This document shows positions 35,021-44,122 of a stretch of DNA of 64,000 bases, one piece after another. The position numbers and the translations under genes were made by a program. Within the stretch, counting starts at the first letter, position 1. Every line of letters begins with the position of its first letter. Source of the stretch: Streptomyces sp. NBC_01306. Its GTDB lineage: Bacteria > Actinomycetota > Actinomycetes > Streptomycetales > Streptomycetaceae. The notes beneath the pieces are model-generated. The model was given only the letters and a program-made list of their open reading frames with translations. It was not told the origin of the DNA and did no database searches. Where the stretch lies: NCBI RefSeq assembly GCF_026340465.1, contig NZ_JAPEPC010000001.1, positions 5,771,001 through 5,835,000 of the forward strand, written 5' to 3'.

Positions 35021-35153
35021 GTGTCCACTCTACGGCCGGGCGGAAACGGCGGACAGCGGCCATTGTCGTGGGAGTAGCCCTTTCCGGACGACGGGACCAG
35101 GTCCTGTCCGGGCAGGGCTTGAGGACCCCTCAGCCCCCACGAGAGGAAGCCCG

Positions 35154-35936
35154 TTGAACCAGCCAGTGCGCACCATCGGACGAACTGCGGCCATCGGCGC
35201 CGCCGTACTCGCCGCCCTCAGCCTCCAGCCCGCCCCGGCCTCGGCCGCCGCCCCCGAACCCGTCGTCGGAGGCACCCGGGTGGCGGAGGGCCAGTACCCC
35301 TTTATGGTGCATCTCTCCCAGGGATGCGGCGGAGCCCTCTACGCCAAGGACATCGTCCTCACTGCGGCCCACTGCGTGTCCAAGTCCGGGGCCAACACCT
35401 CGATCACCGCCACCGCGGGCTCGGTCGACCTCCAGGGCCCGCGCGCCGTCCACATCAAGTCCACCCAGGTCGTCCAGGCCCCGGGCTACAACGGCAAGGG
35501 CAAGGACTGGGCGCTGGTCAAACTGGCCGCGCCCTTCGACCTGCCGACCCTCCCCACCGCCACCAGCACGGAGTACGACCAGGGAACGTTCACCATCGCG
35601 GGCTGGGGTTCGACGAGCGAGGACGGCGGCCAGCAGCGCTATCTGCGGCAGGCGACCGTCCCGTACGTGTCCGACGAGCAGTGCGGACAGGCGTACGGAA
35701 CGCAGTTCAACGCCGGTGACGAGATCTGCGCCGGAGACGTCGCCAAGGGCGGCGTCGACACCTGCCAGGGCGACTCGGGCGGCCCGATGTTCCGCAAGGA
35801 CGACCAGGGCGGCTGGATCCAGGTCGGGATCGTGAGCTTCGGCCAGGGCTGCGCCGAGCCGGGCTACCCGGGTGTGTACGCCCAGGTGTCGGCCCTCTCG
35901 GCGGACATCAAGTCGGCCGCGGACGCGCTGCACTGA
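35154..35936 (+). CDS. Secreted trypsin-like serine protease
   Basis: A 260-residue chymotrypsin-fold protease. Seen: a signal peptide (basic start, then AAIGAAVLAALSLQPAPASAA), a short propeptide, then VVGGTRVAEGQYPFMV; His in LTAAHC, Asp in KDWALVKLA, Ser in CQGDSGGP. An aspartate six residues before the serine (DTCQGDS) gives trypsin-like specificity for Lys/Arg. Six cysteines form three expected disulfides. The start is probably TTG 35154, six bases after AGAGGA; a GTG four codons later is the alternative. Confidence 0.92.
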   Translation: MNQPVRTIGRTAAIGAAVLAALSLQPAPASAAAPEPVVGGTRVAEGQYPFMVHLSQGCGGALYAKDIVLTAAHCVSKSGANTSITATAGSVDLQGPRAVHIKSTQVVQAPGYNGKGKDWALVKLAAPFDLPTLPTATSTEYDQGTFTIAGWGSTSEDGGQQRYLRQATVPYVSDEQCGQAYGTQFNAGDEICAGDVAKGGVDTCQGDSGGPMFRKDDQGGWIQVGIVSFGQGCAEPGYPGVYAQVSALSADIKSAADALH

Positions 35937-35975
35937 GGCCGCGACGGGTGCCCGGCGCACGAGCCGGGCAGAAGT

Positions 35976-35991
35976 CCGGCTCGCGAGCCGG
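35976..35991 (+). terminator. Palindrome after the protease gene
   Basis: CCGGCTCGCGAGCCGG is a perfect 16-bp palindrome 40 bases after the protease stop, followed by GTAAAAGAAG. An imperfect copy (CCCGGCGCACGAGCCGGG) lies just before it. Both can fold as short stems and may end the protease transcript. Confidence 0.5.
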
Positions 35992-36061
35992 GTAAAAGAA
36001 GGGCCAAAACCGGTCGGAGGAACGGACAGGGAGCCCGGGCAAAGCGCCTGATATCGCTTTA

Positions 36062-36089
36062 GTCCAAGACCTGTCCCTCCTTTGTCCAT
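36062..36089 (+). promoter_or_regulatory. GTCCA direct-repeat site upstream of the GH101 gene
   Basis: GTCCAA at 36062 and CTTTGTCCAT ending at 36089 place two GTCCA elements 22 bases apart, two helical turns, the arrangement AraC-type proteins use. The same pair occurs on the minus strand before the GH35 gene (41168-41194). A TAGGCT -10-like element overlaps the second half (36089-36094). Regulator identity is inference. Confidence 0.5.
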
Positions 36090-36154
36090 AGGCTCACACG
36101 CCCCGCCCCTCCATCGTGACGTGCACGGATGATCGTCGCGATGGAGGAGCGAGC

Positions 36155-39100
36155 GTGCACGAAGAAGACCGAGGGCCCAGCCGCAGGACCGTGGTGGCCG
36201 CCACCGCGCTGGCCGGTGTCGGTGCGGCACTCGCCACCCCGTCCGCCTTCGCGGCGGACGCGGCGGCCACGGGCTCCGGAGCCACCGGCGGAGCCGAGGC
36301 CGTCCTGCGTTCCGAAGCCCTCGACGTACGCGTCGACCGCGGCTTCCCGCGCATCGTGTCGTACACCGACCGCCGGACGGGCGCGCTGCTGCACGGGCAG
36401 GAGGACCCCGTCACCTCGGTGCTCATCGACGGCGCCCCGCACACCCCGAAGGTGACGTCCGGGCCCGGCCGGGACCGGATCGCGTACACCCTCGCCTTCG
36501 ACGGCGGGACCGAGATCGGTGTCGAGATCCGGGTCGACGGATGGCGGACCGACTGGCGGGTCACCCGTATCGCGGACACCGCGGCGCTGCGCGTCGGGAC
36601 GCTGGAGATCCCCGCCCTCGCCTTCCTCTCGGTACGCAGCGACCAGCCGGGCGCCACCCTGCTGGCCGCCAAGCTCGACCTGGACAAGGCCAAGAGCGGC
36701 GACACCCTGGTGAAGGTCGCGCCCGACAGCGCGGCGGACGCGGCGCCCGTCGGCTGCGCGTACGCCGTGGTGGCGCACGACGGGCTCGGCGGGGCCGTCG
36801 AGACCAACACGGTCTACGACAATCCGGCCGACACCCCGGGCGCCACCTGGGAGAACGGCCGGATGTGGCGGCAGACCGTCAAGAAGGACGGTTACGTCAA
36901 GGCGCAGCTGGCGTGCGGTCAGTGGACCCACCGCGCGGACACCTCGCCGGTGGACGCCACCGAACCACTGCCGTACGCGACCGTCATCCTCACCCGGGAC
37001 CGCAACGGCGACGGCGTGGTCGACTGGCAGGACGCGGCCATCGCCTTCCGCGACATCATGGTGACCCCGCTCGGCGCGGACGACACCCATCTGCGGGTCG
37101 TCCCGCACATCCCGTTCAACTTCGCCTCGCAGGCCACCAACCCGTTCCTCGCGACGCTCGACAACGTCAAGCGGATCTCGCTCGCCACGGACGGGCTGCG
37201 CCAGTACACGCTGCTCAAGGGGTACCAGTCGGAGGGCCACGACTCCGCCCACCCCGACTACGCGGGCAACTACAACGAGCGGGCCGGCGGGCTCGCCGAC
37301 ATGAACACCCTCGTCAAGGAGGGCAGCAAGTGGAACAGCGACTTCAGTGTGCACGTCAACGCCACCGAGTCGTACCCCGTCGCCCACGCCTTCTCCGAGA
37401 AGCTCGTCGACAAGACCAACAAGCAGTGGGACTGGCTCGACCAGTCCTACCGCATCGACTCCCGGCGTGACCTGGTGTCGGGCGACATCATCAAGCGGCT
37501 CCAGGACCTGCGTAACGACACGCACCCCGCGCTCAACGCCATCTACTTCGACGTCTTCCGGGAGTCCGGCTGGAACGGCGACCGGCTCCAGCGCGCCCTG
37601 CGCGAGCAGGGGTGGACGGTCAGCAGCGAGTGGGGCCACGGCCTGGAGCGCTCCTCGGTGTGGTCGCACTGGGCGAACGAGACCGACTACGGCGCCGACA
37701 CCTCGCGCGGCATCAACTCCCAGCTGATCCGCTTCATCCGCAACCACCAGAAGGACGTCTTCTCCAACAAGTGGCCCACGCTGCTGGGCGCCGGGCGGAT
37801 GGGTAATTTCGAGGGCTGGGTCAACAAGACCGACTGGAACGCCTTCTACGACATCATCTGGACCGAGGCGCTGCCCGCGAAGTACCTCCAGGCCTACCCG
37901 GTCAAGCGGTGGACCGAGCACGAGATCACCTTCTTCGGCCCCACCGGGACCGTCGTCGGCGACACGGACGGCAACCGCCGCATCACCACCGACGGACGGG
38001 TCGTCTACACCGGCGGCAGCTACCTGCTGCCCTGGGAGCCCCGCAGGGCGACCGACCCGGAGAAGCTCTACCACTACAACCCCAAGGGCGGCAGCACCAC
38101 CTGGCAGCTGCCGCGCGGCTGGTCGCACTCCTCGCGCGTCGCGCTCTACCGGCTGACCGACCAGGGTCGGGTGCACGCCGGTGACCTGGCGGTCCGCTCG
38201 GGCAAGGTCACCGTGGAGGCCACCGCGGGACAGCCCTATGTGCTGTACCGCTCACGGGTAGCAGCCCCGGCCGAACCCCAGTGGGGGCAGGGCACTCCGG
38301 TGTACGACCCCGGCTTCAACTCCGGCTCCCTGAAGGGCTGGCAGACCACGCCGGCCGGGGGAACCGCCTCCGTCGTACTGAACTCCATCGGCGACTACGA
38401 GCTGGTGATCGGCGCCGGAGCGGCCACCACCGTCGGCCAGCGCCTGGGCCGGCTGCCCGCCGGCACCTATGTCGCCTCGGTGCAGGTCGAGGTCGGCAAG
38501 AAGGCGGGGGAGCGGCGCAGGGCCGCCCTGGAGATCCGTACCGCCGACGGCGTGACCGCCGCCAACTGGACCGACACCTCGTGCGCGGGCAACTACGTCG
38601 CGGCCGACCGCAAGCACGAGACCCGCTTCCAGCGGATGTTCACGTACTTCACCGTGCCGGAGAGCGGCGGCCGGGTCGACCTCACGCTGCGGGTGGCCGC
38701 GGGCGACGCGCAGGTGCGGTTCGACAACCTGCGGATCGCCGGGGCGAAGCCCACCCGGAAGGCGGGCACGGTGGCCTTCGAGGACTTCGAGAACGTCCCG
38801 CAGGGCTGGGGCGTCTTCGTCAAGGGCGACGCGGGCGGCTCGACCGACCCGCGGACCCATGTCGGGCAGCGGCACGCGCCGTTCACCCAGCGGGGCTGGA
38901 ACGGCAAGGTCATCGATGACGTCATCGACGGCGGCCAGTCGCTCAAGTCGCGCGGCGAGAACGACGGCCTGGTCTACCGGACCGTCCAGCACACTGTCCG
39001 CTTCGAGCCGTCGAAGCGGTACCGGGTCTCCTTCCGGTACGAGAACGACACGGCCGGCCAGTACGCCTGGATCACCGGCGTCGACGAGCCCGCGGCGCGC

Positions 39101-39262
39101 GAGCTGGACCGCAAGGCACTGCCCGTCGCGACCGAACCGACGCAGCTGAGCTACGAGTTCACCGCGCCGGCCGATGGCGACGCCTGGGTGGGACTGCGCA
39201 AGGTCGGCGACGACGGTGTCGCCGAATTCGCGCTCGACGCCTTCGAGGTCCGCGAGGTGTAG
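36155..39262 (+). CDS. GH101 endo-alpha-N-acetylgalactosaminidase, Tat-secreted
   Basis: A 1035-residue secreted enzyme expected to release the core-1 disaccharide Gal-GalNAc from Ser/Thr of mucin-type glycoproteins. Seen: a twin-arginine signal SRRTVVAATALAG followed by AxA cleavage sites; a beta-rich N-terminal domain; the catalytic domain with the probable nucleophile D466 in IYFDVFRES and probable acid/base E492 in SSEWGHG; and C-terminal beta-sandwich, carbohydrate-binding-type domains (GWQTTPAGGTASVVL and FENVPQGWGVFVKG). GTG 36155 has GGAGGA six bases upstream. A GH35 beta-galactosidase and an AraC regulator are neighbours. Confidence 0.87.
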   Translation: MHEEDRGPSRRTVVAATALAGVGAALATPSAFAADAAATGSGATGGAEAVLRSEALDVRVDRGFPRIVSYTDRRTGALLHGQEDPVTSVLIDGAPHTPKVTSGPGRDRIAYTLAFDGGTEIGVEIRVDGWRTDWRVTRIADTAALRVGTLEIPALAFLSVRSDQPGATLLAAKLDLDKAKSGDTLVKVAPDSAADAAPVGCAYAVVAHDGLGGAVETNTVYDNPADTPGATWENGRMWRQTVKKDGYVKAQLACGQWTHRADTSPVDATEPLPYATVILTRDRNGDGVVDWQDAAIAFRDIMVTPLGADDTHLRVVPHIPFNFASQATNPFLATLDNVKRISLATDGLRQYTLLKGYQSEGHDSAHPDYAGNYNERAGGLADMNTLVKEGSKWNSDFSVHVNATESYPVAHAFSEKLVDKTNKQWDWLDQSYRIDSRRDLVSGDIIKRLQDLRNDTHPALNAIYFDVFRESGWNGDRLQRALREQGWTVSSEWGHGLERSSVWSHWANETDYGADTSRGINSQLIRFIRNHQKDVFSNKWPTLLGAGRMGNFEGWVNKTDWNAFYDIIWTEALPAKYLQAYPVKRWTEHEITFFGPTGTVVGDTDGNRRITTDGRVVYTGGSYLLPWEPRRATDPEKLYHYNPKGGSTTWQLPRGWSHSSRVALYRLTDQGRVHAGDLAVRSGKVTVEATAGQPYVLYRSRVAAPAEPQWGQGTPVYDPGFNSGSLKGWQTTPAGGTASVVLNSIGDYELVIGAGAATTVGQRLGRLPAGTYVASVQVEVGKKAGERRRAALEIRTADGVTAANWTDTSCAGNYVAADRKHETRFQRMFTYFTVPESGGRVDLTLRVAAGDAQVRFDNLRIAGAKPTRKAGTVAFEDFENVPQGWGVFVKGDAGGSTDPRTHVGQRHAPFTQRGWNGKVIDDVIDGGQSLKSRGENDGLVYRTVQHTVRFEPSKRYRVSFRYENDTAGQYAWITGVDEPAARELDRKALPVATEPTQLSYEFTAPADGDAWVGLRKVGDDGVAEFALDAFEVREV

Positions 39263-39292
39263 CGGAGCCGGACGCATCCGACGGTGCGGTGC

Positions 39293-39330
39293 GCGGTGGG
39301 CCGGTCCTCAGCCGAGGACCGGCCCACCGC
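39293..39330. terminator. Bidirectional terminator between GH101 and GH35 genes
   Basis: A perfect 17-bp stem (left arm GCGGTGGGCCGGTCCTC, loop AGCC) between the two convergent genes. It is one of the strongest hairpins in the window. Confidence 0.88.
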
Positions 39331-39384
39331 CGTAACCGCCCGGTGTGCGCGGGGGGTTACGGCGGGGGTTCCAACGAGGGGGTT

Positions 39385-41133
39385 TCAGCGGAGCGCCAGC
39401 CCCGGCTCGCCCGCATCCGCCGCATCCGCCGCGAGCTCCAGCACCCACACCTCGTTCTCGCCCTCGCGCAGTACCGGGCCCGGTACGAACAGTGAACTCT
39501 GCGGCCCCGCCGACCAGTAACGGCCCAAGTTGAAGCCGTTCACCCAGACGAACCCCCGCACCCACCCGGTCAGTTCGAGTGTCGCGTCCCCGGCCCCGCT
39601 CACCTCGAACGTCCCCCGGTGCAGCCCCCGGGCCCCGGAATCCGGGCCGCCCGGCGGCACCGCACGGAACGGCAGCTTCGCGACCGCCGACGCGTCGTCG
39701 AACGCGTCGAGCCGCAGCCCCCGCGCACGCACCCCGTGCAGATACTGCCGCTCGTGCAGCACCCCGCCCGTCAGGCCCTTCGGCTCACCGAGACGCGGGC
39801 CGTAGTTGACCCGGCCCAGCGACTCCACCCACAGCTCCACCGACGCGGGCCCCGCCACCGGAGCGCCCAGCTCCGTGCGGACCCCGTCGACGTACAGCTG
39901 CGCCGCATCGCGCACTCCGGGCGCGGTCAGCGGATACGGCTTGCGCGGGCCCGGCACCTGTACGCGGTAGCGGACCAGACCCCGGTCGACATCCAGCTCC
40001 TCGAACGACGGGGGAGCACCTGTGACCTGCTCGGGCCCGCCCAGCGCGTCCGTCACCTCGCCGAGCGGCACCCACTCGGGGAGCGCGGCCCGTACGGGCG
40101 CCGCCAGCGCGGCAGGGGACGGCGGCAGTTCGGGCAGCGGCCCGTCCGCGTACTCCGCCAGCACCTCGCGGAACAGCCAGAACTTCCGGGTCGGCCGCCC
40201 GTACTCGTCGATGGGCGCACCGTAGTCGTACGAGGTCACGGTCGGCTGCAGCTCGCCCTCGTGCAGCTCACCCGAGCGGTTGGCGCCCGCCCAGCCGGCG
40301 AAGTTCGTCCCGCCGTGCGCCATGTACAGATTCACCGAAGCCCCGCACTCCAGGATCTCCCGCAGCGCCCGCGCGGCGTCCGCCGGATCCCGTACGACGG
40401 GCTCGGCGCCCCAGTGGTCGAACCAGCCGCACCAGAACTCCATGCACATCAGCGGCCCCTTCGGCCGGTGCCGGCGCAGCACGCCGAAGCCCTCGCGCGC
40501 GCCCGCGCCGAAGTTGGCCGTGGCCAGCACCCCGGGGACCGAACCGCCGGTCAGCATGTGGTCCTCGGGACCGTCCGACGTGAACAGCGGCACGCTCACC
40601 CCGAGCGTGCGGAGCAGCCCCGCCATATGGCGCAGATAGACCTGGTCGGATCCGTAACTGCCGTACTCGTTCTCGACCTGCACCATGATCACCGGGCCGC
40701 CCCGGTCGATCTGCCGGGGGACGATCTCACGCAGCAGCCGGTGGAACCAGCGGTCCACCTGGCGCAGATACTCAGCGTCACGCGTCCGCACCCGCGCACC
40801 GAGCGCTCCGGTCAGCCAGTGCGGCAGCCCGCCGTTCTCCCACTCGGCACAGATGTACGGTCCCGGGCGGACGACCGCCCACAGGCCGGCCTCGTGCGCG
40901 GCGTCCAGGAACCGGCCGAGTGCCTGCACGTCATGGAAGCGGCCCTGCTGGGGCTCGTGCAGATTCCACGGGACGTATGTCTCAACGGAGTTGAGCCCCA
41001 TGGCCCGGAGCATGGCCAGCCGGTGTCCCCACTGGTCCTCGTGCACCCGGAAGTAGTGCAGCGCCCCCGACAGCAGCCGGACCGGCCGCCCGTCGATCAG
41101 GAAATCCTCGTCACCCACAGTGAAATCAGCCAC
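39385..41133 (-). CDS. GH35 beta-galactosidase
   Basis: A 582-residue glycoside hydrolase family 35 enzyme. Seen: LIDGRPVRLLSGALHYFRV, ETYVPWNLHEP, RPGPYICAEWENGGLP, the acid/base E156 in VQVENEYGSYG and the nucleophile E232 in LMCMEFWCGWFDHWG, followed by C-terminal beta-sandwich domains ending in a jelly-roll (VRGFVWVNGFNLGRYW). There is no signal peptide, so it should act inside the cell on imported galactosides. GTG 41133 is preferred: AGAGGTGAG lies 9 bases before it, and in-frame TTG 41175 and ATG 41169 overlap the probable operator. Confidence 0.93.
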   Translation of the reverse strand: MADFTVGDEDFLIDGRPVRLLSGALHYFRVHEDQWGHRLAMLRAMGLNSVETYVPWNLHEPQQGRFHDVQALGRFLDAAHEAGLWAVVRPGPYICAEWENGGLPHWLTGALGARVRTRDAEYLRQVDRWFHRLLREIVPRQIDRGGPVIMVQVENEYGSYGSDQVYLRHMAGLLRTLGVSVPLFTSDGPEDHMLTGGSVPGVLATANFGAGAREGFGVLRRHRPKGPLMCMEFWCGWFDHWGAEPVVRDPADAARALREILECGASVNLYMAHGGTNFAGWAGANRSGELHEGELQPTVTSYDYGAPIDEYGRPTRKFWLFREVLAEYADGPLPELPPSPAALAAPVRAALPEWVPLGEVTDALGGPEQVTGAPPSFEELDVDRGLVRYRVQVPGPRKPYPLTAPGVRDAAQLYVDGVRTELGAPVAGPASVELWVESLGRVNYGPRLGEPKGLTGGVLHERQYLHGVRARGLRLDAFDDASAVAKLPFRAVPPGGPDSGARGLHRGTFEVSGAGDATLELTGWVRGFVWVNGFNLGRYWSAGPQSSLFVPGPVLREGENEVWVLELAADAADAGEPGLALR

Positions 41134-41167
41134 GTCGACACTCTCACCTCTGGCGGCGGCCCGGTCC

Positions 41168-41194
41168 ATGGACAAAGATCAACGCTCGTTGGAC
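41168..41194 (-). promoter_or_regulatory. GTCCA direct-repeat site between the GH35 and araC-type genes
   Basis: On the minus strand GTCCAA and CTTTGTCCAT put two GTCCA elements 21 bases apart. The inner half-site is also part of a palindrome GTCCATGGAC (41164-41173). The same pair of elements precedes the GH101 gene. The region is shared by divergent genes and probably serves both. Confidence 0.5.
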
Positions 41195-41258
41195 GCAAGA
41201 GACCGCAGTCAACAACCCGTGAAGATCGCGACGCACCGTACAGGAGGCCGGAAAAGGG

Positions 41259-42137
41259 ATGTACCACACCTGGATGCGCTACTTCACTCCGAGCCCCGCC
41301 CACCACAAGCTCGGCCTGGTCTGCCTCGGAGTGGGCCTCCAGCACGGCACCCTGCCCGCGGTCGGCCCGCGGACGCTCGACCACCATGTCGCTGTCGTCG
41401 TCGGTGCGGGCAGCGGCTGGTACCGCGGCGCCGACGGACGCCGTACGACCGTCACCGCACCCGCACTCATCTGGATCACCCCCGGCGCCACCCACCACTA
41501 CGGAGCAGATCCGGCCACCGGCTGGGACGAGTCCTTCGTCGACTTCACCGGGCCCGCCACCGCCACCTACACCGAACTCGGCTACATCGAACCCGACCGG
41601 CCCGTCGTCCCGCTCACCGACGTCGCGGGCGCACGCGCCGCCGTGGGGCGCATCGTCCGCGCCGCGCGCCGCGGGAACCCGCTGCTCGACGTGGAGAGCG
41701 GGGCCGCCGTCCACGAACTGCTCGTCGCGCTGCGCCGCGCCCGCGCCGACACCGACGCCGAAGGCGCCCCCGTCCTCCAGGCGCTCGCCCGCGACGCCTT
41801 CCAGCCGCTGACCGTCGCCGAACACGCGGCCCGGCACGGCATGACCCCGGCCGAACTGCGCAGCGCGGTACGGCAGGGGGCGGGCTGCAGCCCCAAGGAC
41901 TACCTCCTGGGCATCCGCCTCGGCCGCGCCAAGGAACTGCTCGCCGCCACCGATCTGCCGGTCGCCGCCGTCGCCCGCAGAGTGGGCTACGACGACCCCG
42001 CGTACTTCTCCCGGCTCTTCACCCGCCGGGTCGGAAAGGCCCCGGTCGTCTTCCGCCAGCAGCAGGGACACACCGTGCCCGGCGGCTGGAGTGACCAGAT
42101 ACCGGACCCCGACGACCCGCCGACGATCACGACGTAA
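41259..42137 (+). CDS. AraC-family transcriptional regulator
   Basis: A 292-residue regulator. N-terminal cupin-like sensor domain (WITPGATHHYGADPATGWDESFVDF, about residues 71-95) and C-terminal AraC double helix-turn-helix: LTVAEHAARHGMTPAELRSAVRQGAGCSPKDYLLGIRLGRAKELL, then PVAAVARRVGYDDPAYFSRLFTRRVGKAPVVFR, with the family signature. It is divergent from the GH35 gene across 125 bases and is a natural candidate to sense a galactoside and switch on the GH35 and GH101 genes. Start: ATG after GGAGG and AAAGGG; a second ATG is five codons later. Confidence 0.93.
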   Translation: MYHTWMRYFTPSPAHHKLGLVCLGVGLQHGTLPAVGPRTLDHHVAVVVGAGSGWYRGADGRRTTVTAPALIWITPGATHHYGADPATGWDESFVDFTGPATATYTELGYIEPDRPVVPLTDVAGARAAVGRIVRAARRGNPLLDVESGAAVHELLVALRRARADTDAEGAPVLQALARDAFQPLTVAEHAARHGMTPAELRSAVRQGAGCSPKDYLLGIRLGRAKELLAATDLPVAAVARRVGYDDPAYFSRLFTRRVGKAPVVFRQQQGHTVPGGWSDQIPDPDDPPTITT

Positions 42138-42148
42138 GCTCGACGACC

Positions 42149-42463
42149 ATGACCGAGACAGCCCCGTCCGTACAGGCCGAACTGGACCGCCTGCGTGGAT
42201 CCATCGACAACATCGACGCCGCCGTCGTCCACATGCTCGCCGAGCGCTTCAAAGCCACCCAGCAGGTCGGCCTCCTCAAGGCGCGCAACCAGCTCCCGCC
42301 CGCCGACCCGGCCCGCGAGGCCCGCCAGATCGCCCGGCTGCGCAGCCTCGCCGAGAGCGCGAAACTCGACCCGGCGTTCGCCGAGAAGCTGCTCAACTTC
42401 ATCGTCGCGGAAGTGATCAGACACCACGAACGCATCGCGGACGGCTCGGCGACGGACAAGTGA
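42149..42463 (+). CDS. Chorismate mutase (AroQ type)
   Basis: A 104-residue AroQ-class chorismate mutase that rearranges chorismate to prephenate for Phe and Tyr. Seen: LRGSIDNIDAAVVHMLAERFKATQQVGLLKARNQLPPADPAREARQIARL, in which the arginine and lysine of the RxxIDxID... and VGxxKA segments are active-site residues, then the third helix KLLNFIVAEVIRHHERI. It is stand-alone, with no signal peptide. It starts 11 bases after the AraC-type stop; a TAAGCT element overlapping the AraC stop may give it its own promoter. Confidence 0.93.
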   Translation: MTETAPSVQAELDRLRGSIDNIDAAVVHMLAERFKATQQVGLLKARNQLPPADPAREARQIARLRSLAESAKLDPAFAEKLLNFIVAEVIRHHERIADGSATDK

Positions 42464-42826
42464 CCGGGGCCCGCCGGTGGGACGGGGGGCCGGCGTCGGC
42501 CCTCGTGGCAATCGACCACGCGGCGCCGGCCCCGGGGCGGCTGGTCCAAGGCGCTCCCGTCCGGGGACAGCTCTCGTGATGACCGGTGCGTAGTGACCCC
42601 TGTGGTGGCTGCATGCAGGTGTGAATTCGGGACAGTTGGTGCAGGCAGTAGCTGCGACCGGAGGCGTCCCTGATGGGGCCGAGCTGTGCATGGCGTGGGC
42701 AATTTGTCCATGAATAGGGAGTATGCGCACATTCTCGGATGGCGTTGACGCGTTGATTGGTGACGTCCGGGTGATCGGAAAGGGAAGCGAGCCGGCAGAG
42801 CAAAATTTGGATGTGCGCAGTGCTTC
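42464..42826. other. Gene-free segment at the left edge of the toxin island
   Basis: No convincing gene. Up to about 42540 the composition matches the chromosome; from about 42590 it becomes visibly richer in A and T and stays so to about 44300. Stop codons interrupt all frames. In frame with the toxin gene downstream, the bases after a TGA at 42761 read RKGKRAGRAKFGCAQCFLAGT, so the Hint domain's first cysteine (42821) lies just before the first usable start codon. This is the expected scar where a larger toxin gene lost its 5' part. Confidence 0.55.
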
Positions 42827-43576
42827 TTGGCCGGTACTCGTGTCCTCATGGCCGACGGGGAAAAGAAGAAAATTGAAGACGTCAAGATGGGTGATGAGGT
42901 AGAAGCCACCGATCCTGGAACGGGTAAATCCGGTCACCGGAAAGTGACCCGCCTCATCGTCACTAATGACGACAAACGCTTCAACGCTCTTTCCATCGCC
43001 ACAAAAAGCGGTACGGAAAAGATCACCGCCACCTATGAGCATCCCTTCTGGTCCCCCTCTGAAGGGCGCTGGACCGGGACGGCCAAGCTGAAGCGGGGTA
43101 TGACCCTGCTGACGGACGACGGCAGCAGAGTCACGGTCACGGCCAACCGCCCCTTCGTCAAGCACGCGAGGACCTATAACCTTACGGTCGAGGGCCTCCA
43201 TACGTACTATGTGCTGGCGGGGGAAACGCCGGTACTCGTTCACAACAGCAACTGCGGAATTGGTCGGGAGCTGATCGGTGACGAGAGGGCGGATCACATC
43301 CTTGATGGTCACAGGTACCCGGGGGCGCCGGGTAAGGACGCTTTCCCGCAAGGGTGGTCTGATGACCAGATTTTGGATGCTGTTGCTGACGTGGTGACGA
43401 GTCCAAATAGTCAAAGGACCTGGTACAAGGGATCTGCTGTGCATGCCGAGAGAACCCTGAAGACCAGGAAGGGCGAACCTGCGGTTCAGAATGTGATCGG
43501 GTCAGTGGGAGGGGTGAGAATGCTAGTGCGTTACGAACCTCTCACTGGGAAGGTGCTCACAGCTTTCCCGCACTGA
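42821..43576 (+). pseudogene. 5'-truncated polymorphic toxin: Hint domain plus EndoU nuclease
   Basis: About 251 residues remain (frame open from 42764; nominal TTG start at 42827). First a Hint/intein-like autoprocessing domain: CFLAGTRVLMADG, KKKIEDVKMGDEV, TATYEHPFWS and TVEGLHTYYVLAGETPVLVHNSNC, where cleavage would follow the VHN asparagine. Then an EndoU-type RNase toxin: ADHILDGHRYPGAPGKDAFP, GWSDDQILDAVADVVTSP and VLTAFPH, with two conserved histidine regions. The delivery part (RHS/wall-associated repeats) is missing. It may be an orphan cassette that recombines into an intact toxin gene, or a decaying remnant. Composition is A/T-rich compared with flanks. Confidence 0.75.
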
Positions 43577-43627
43577 GGAAATGGTCCACCCGATCCGGGT
43601 GTAGCGAATTCGATGATTGGAGGATTA

Positions 43628-44122
43628 ATGGAGAGAGATGCGAATCTGATGGAACTGTTGCATCGTTTGGACGATCCCGAATGTCCAGAAACGCCAGCTG
43701 ACTACAATGCGGGCGATGCTGCAGCTTCGTTCAGCCGTCTGGCTGTGCAGGTTGGTTCTCACTTCTCGACGCCTTGTGGAATCGATCGAGACATCCAGGA
43801 CTCCGCGCAGTACGGACGAATCGAAGTGCCAGGGGAAGCCACAGTCTGTGGGACGAGGATTGTTGCCCTGGTGAGCAAGTTCAAGCCATTGGCAATGGTG
43901 GCGGCCGATAACCCTGGCGCCTTCTTGGGTACGGATGAAGCGCAGGCTGAAGGCGAGCTCGACGCGAATGACCTTGAGAAGGTAGAGCAAGTTCTCGCTG
44001 AATCGGGGTACATCACGATTCCGGAAGAACTTCTTGAAAGAAGCTATGGCGGGCCCACTCTCTTGCGTTTCCACGGTTCTGGGGAGCCGAGTTGGTGGGA
44101 CCGGTTCTTCGGTTCTTTCTGA
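43628..44122 (+). CDS. Probable immunity protein for the EndoU toxin
   Basis: A 164-residue acidic protein of no recognised family, 51 bases downstream of the toxin in the same direction, where immunity genes normally lie. Seen: MELLHRLDDPECPETPADYNAGDAAASFSRLAVQVG, and a C-terminal PSWWDRFFGSF aromatic cluster. There is no signal peptide or membrane helix, as expected for a cytosolic inhibitor of an RNase. ATG 43628 is preferred: TGGAGGA lies five bases upstream. Its codon use is A/T-richer than the chromosome. The role is inferred from position alone. Confidence 0.55.
   Translation: MERDANLMELLHRLDDPECPETPADYNAGDAAASFSRLAVQVGSHFSTPCGIDRDIQDSAQYGRIEVPGEATVCGTRIVALVSKFKPLAMVAADNPGAFLGTDEAQAEGELDANDLEKVEQVLAESGYITIPEELLERSYGGPTLLRFHGSGEPSWWDRFFGSF

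Noticed and set aside
36116..36154. ATG-type earlier start for the GH101 gene
   Set aside because: GTG 36155 has GGAGGA six bases before it and gives a normal twin-arginine signal; the earlier start would place 13 unrelated residues ahead of it.
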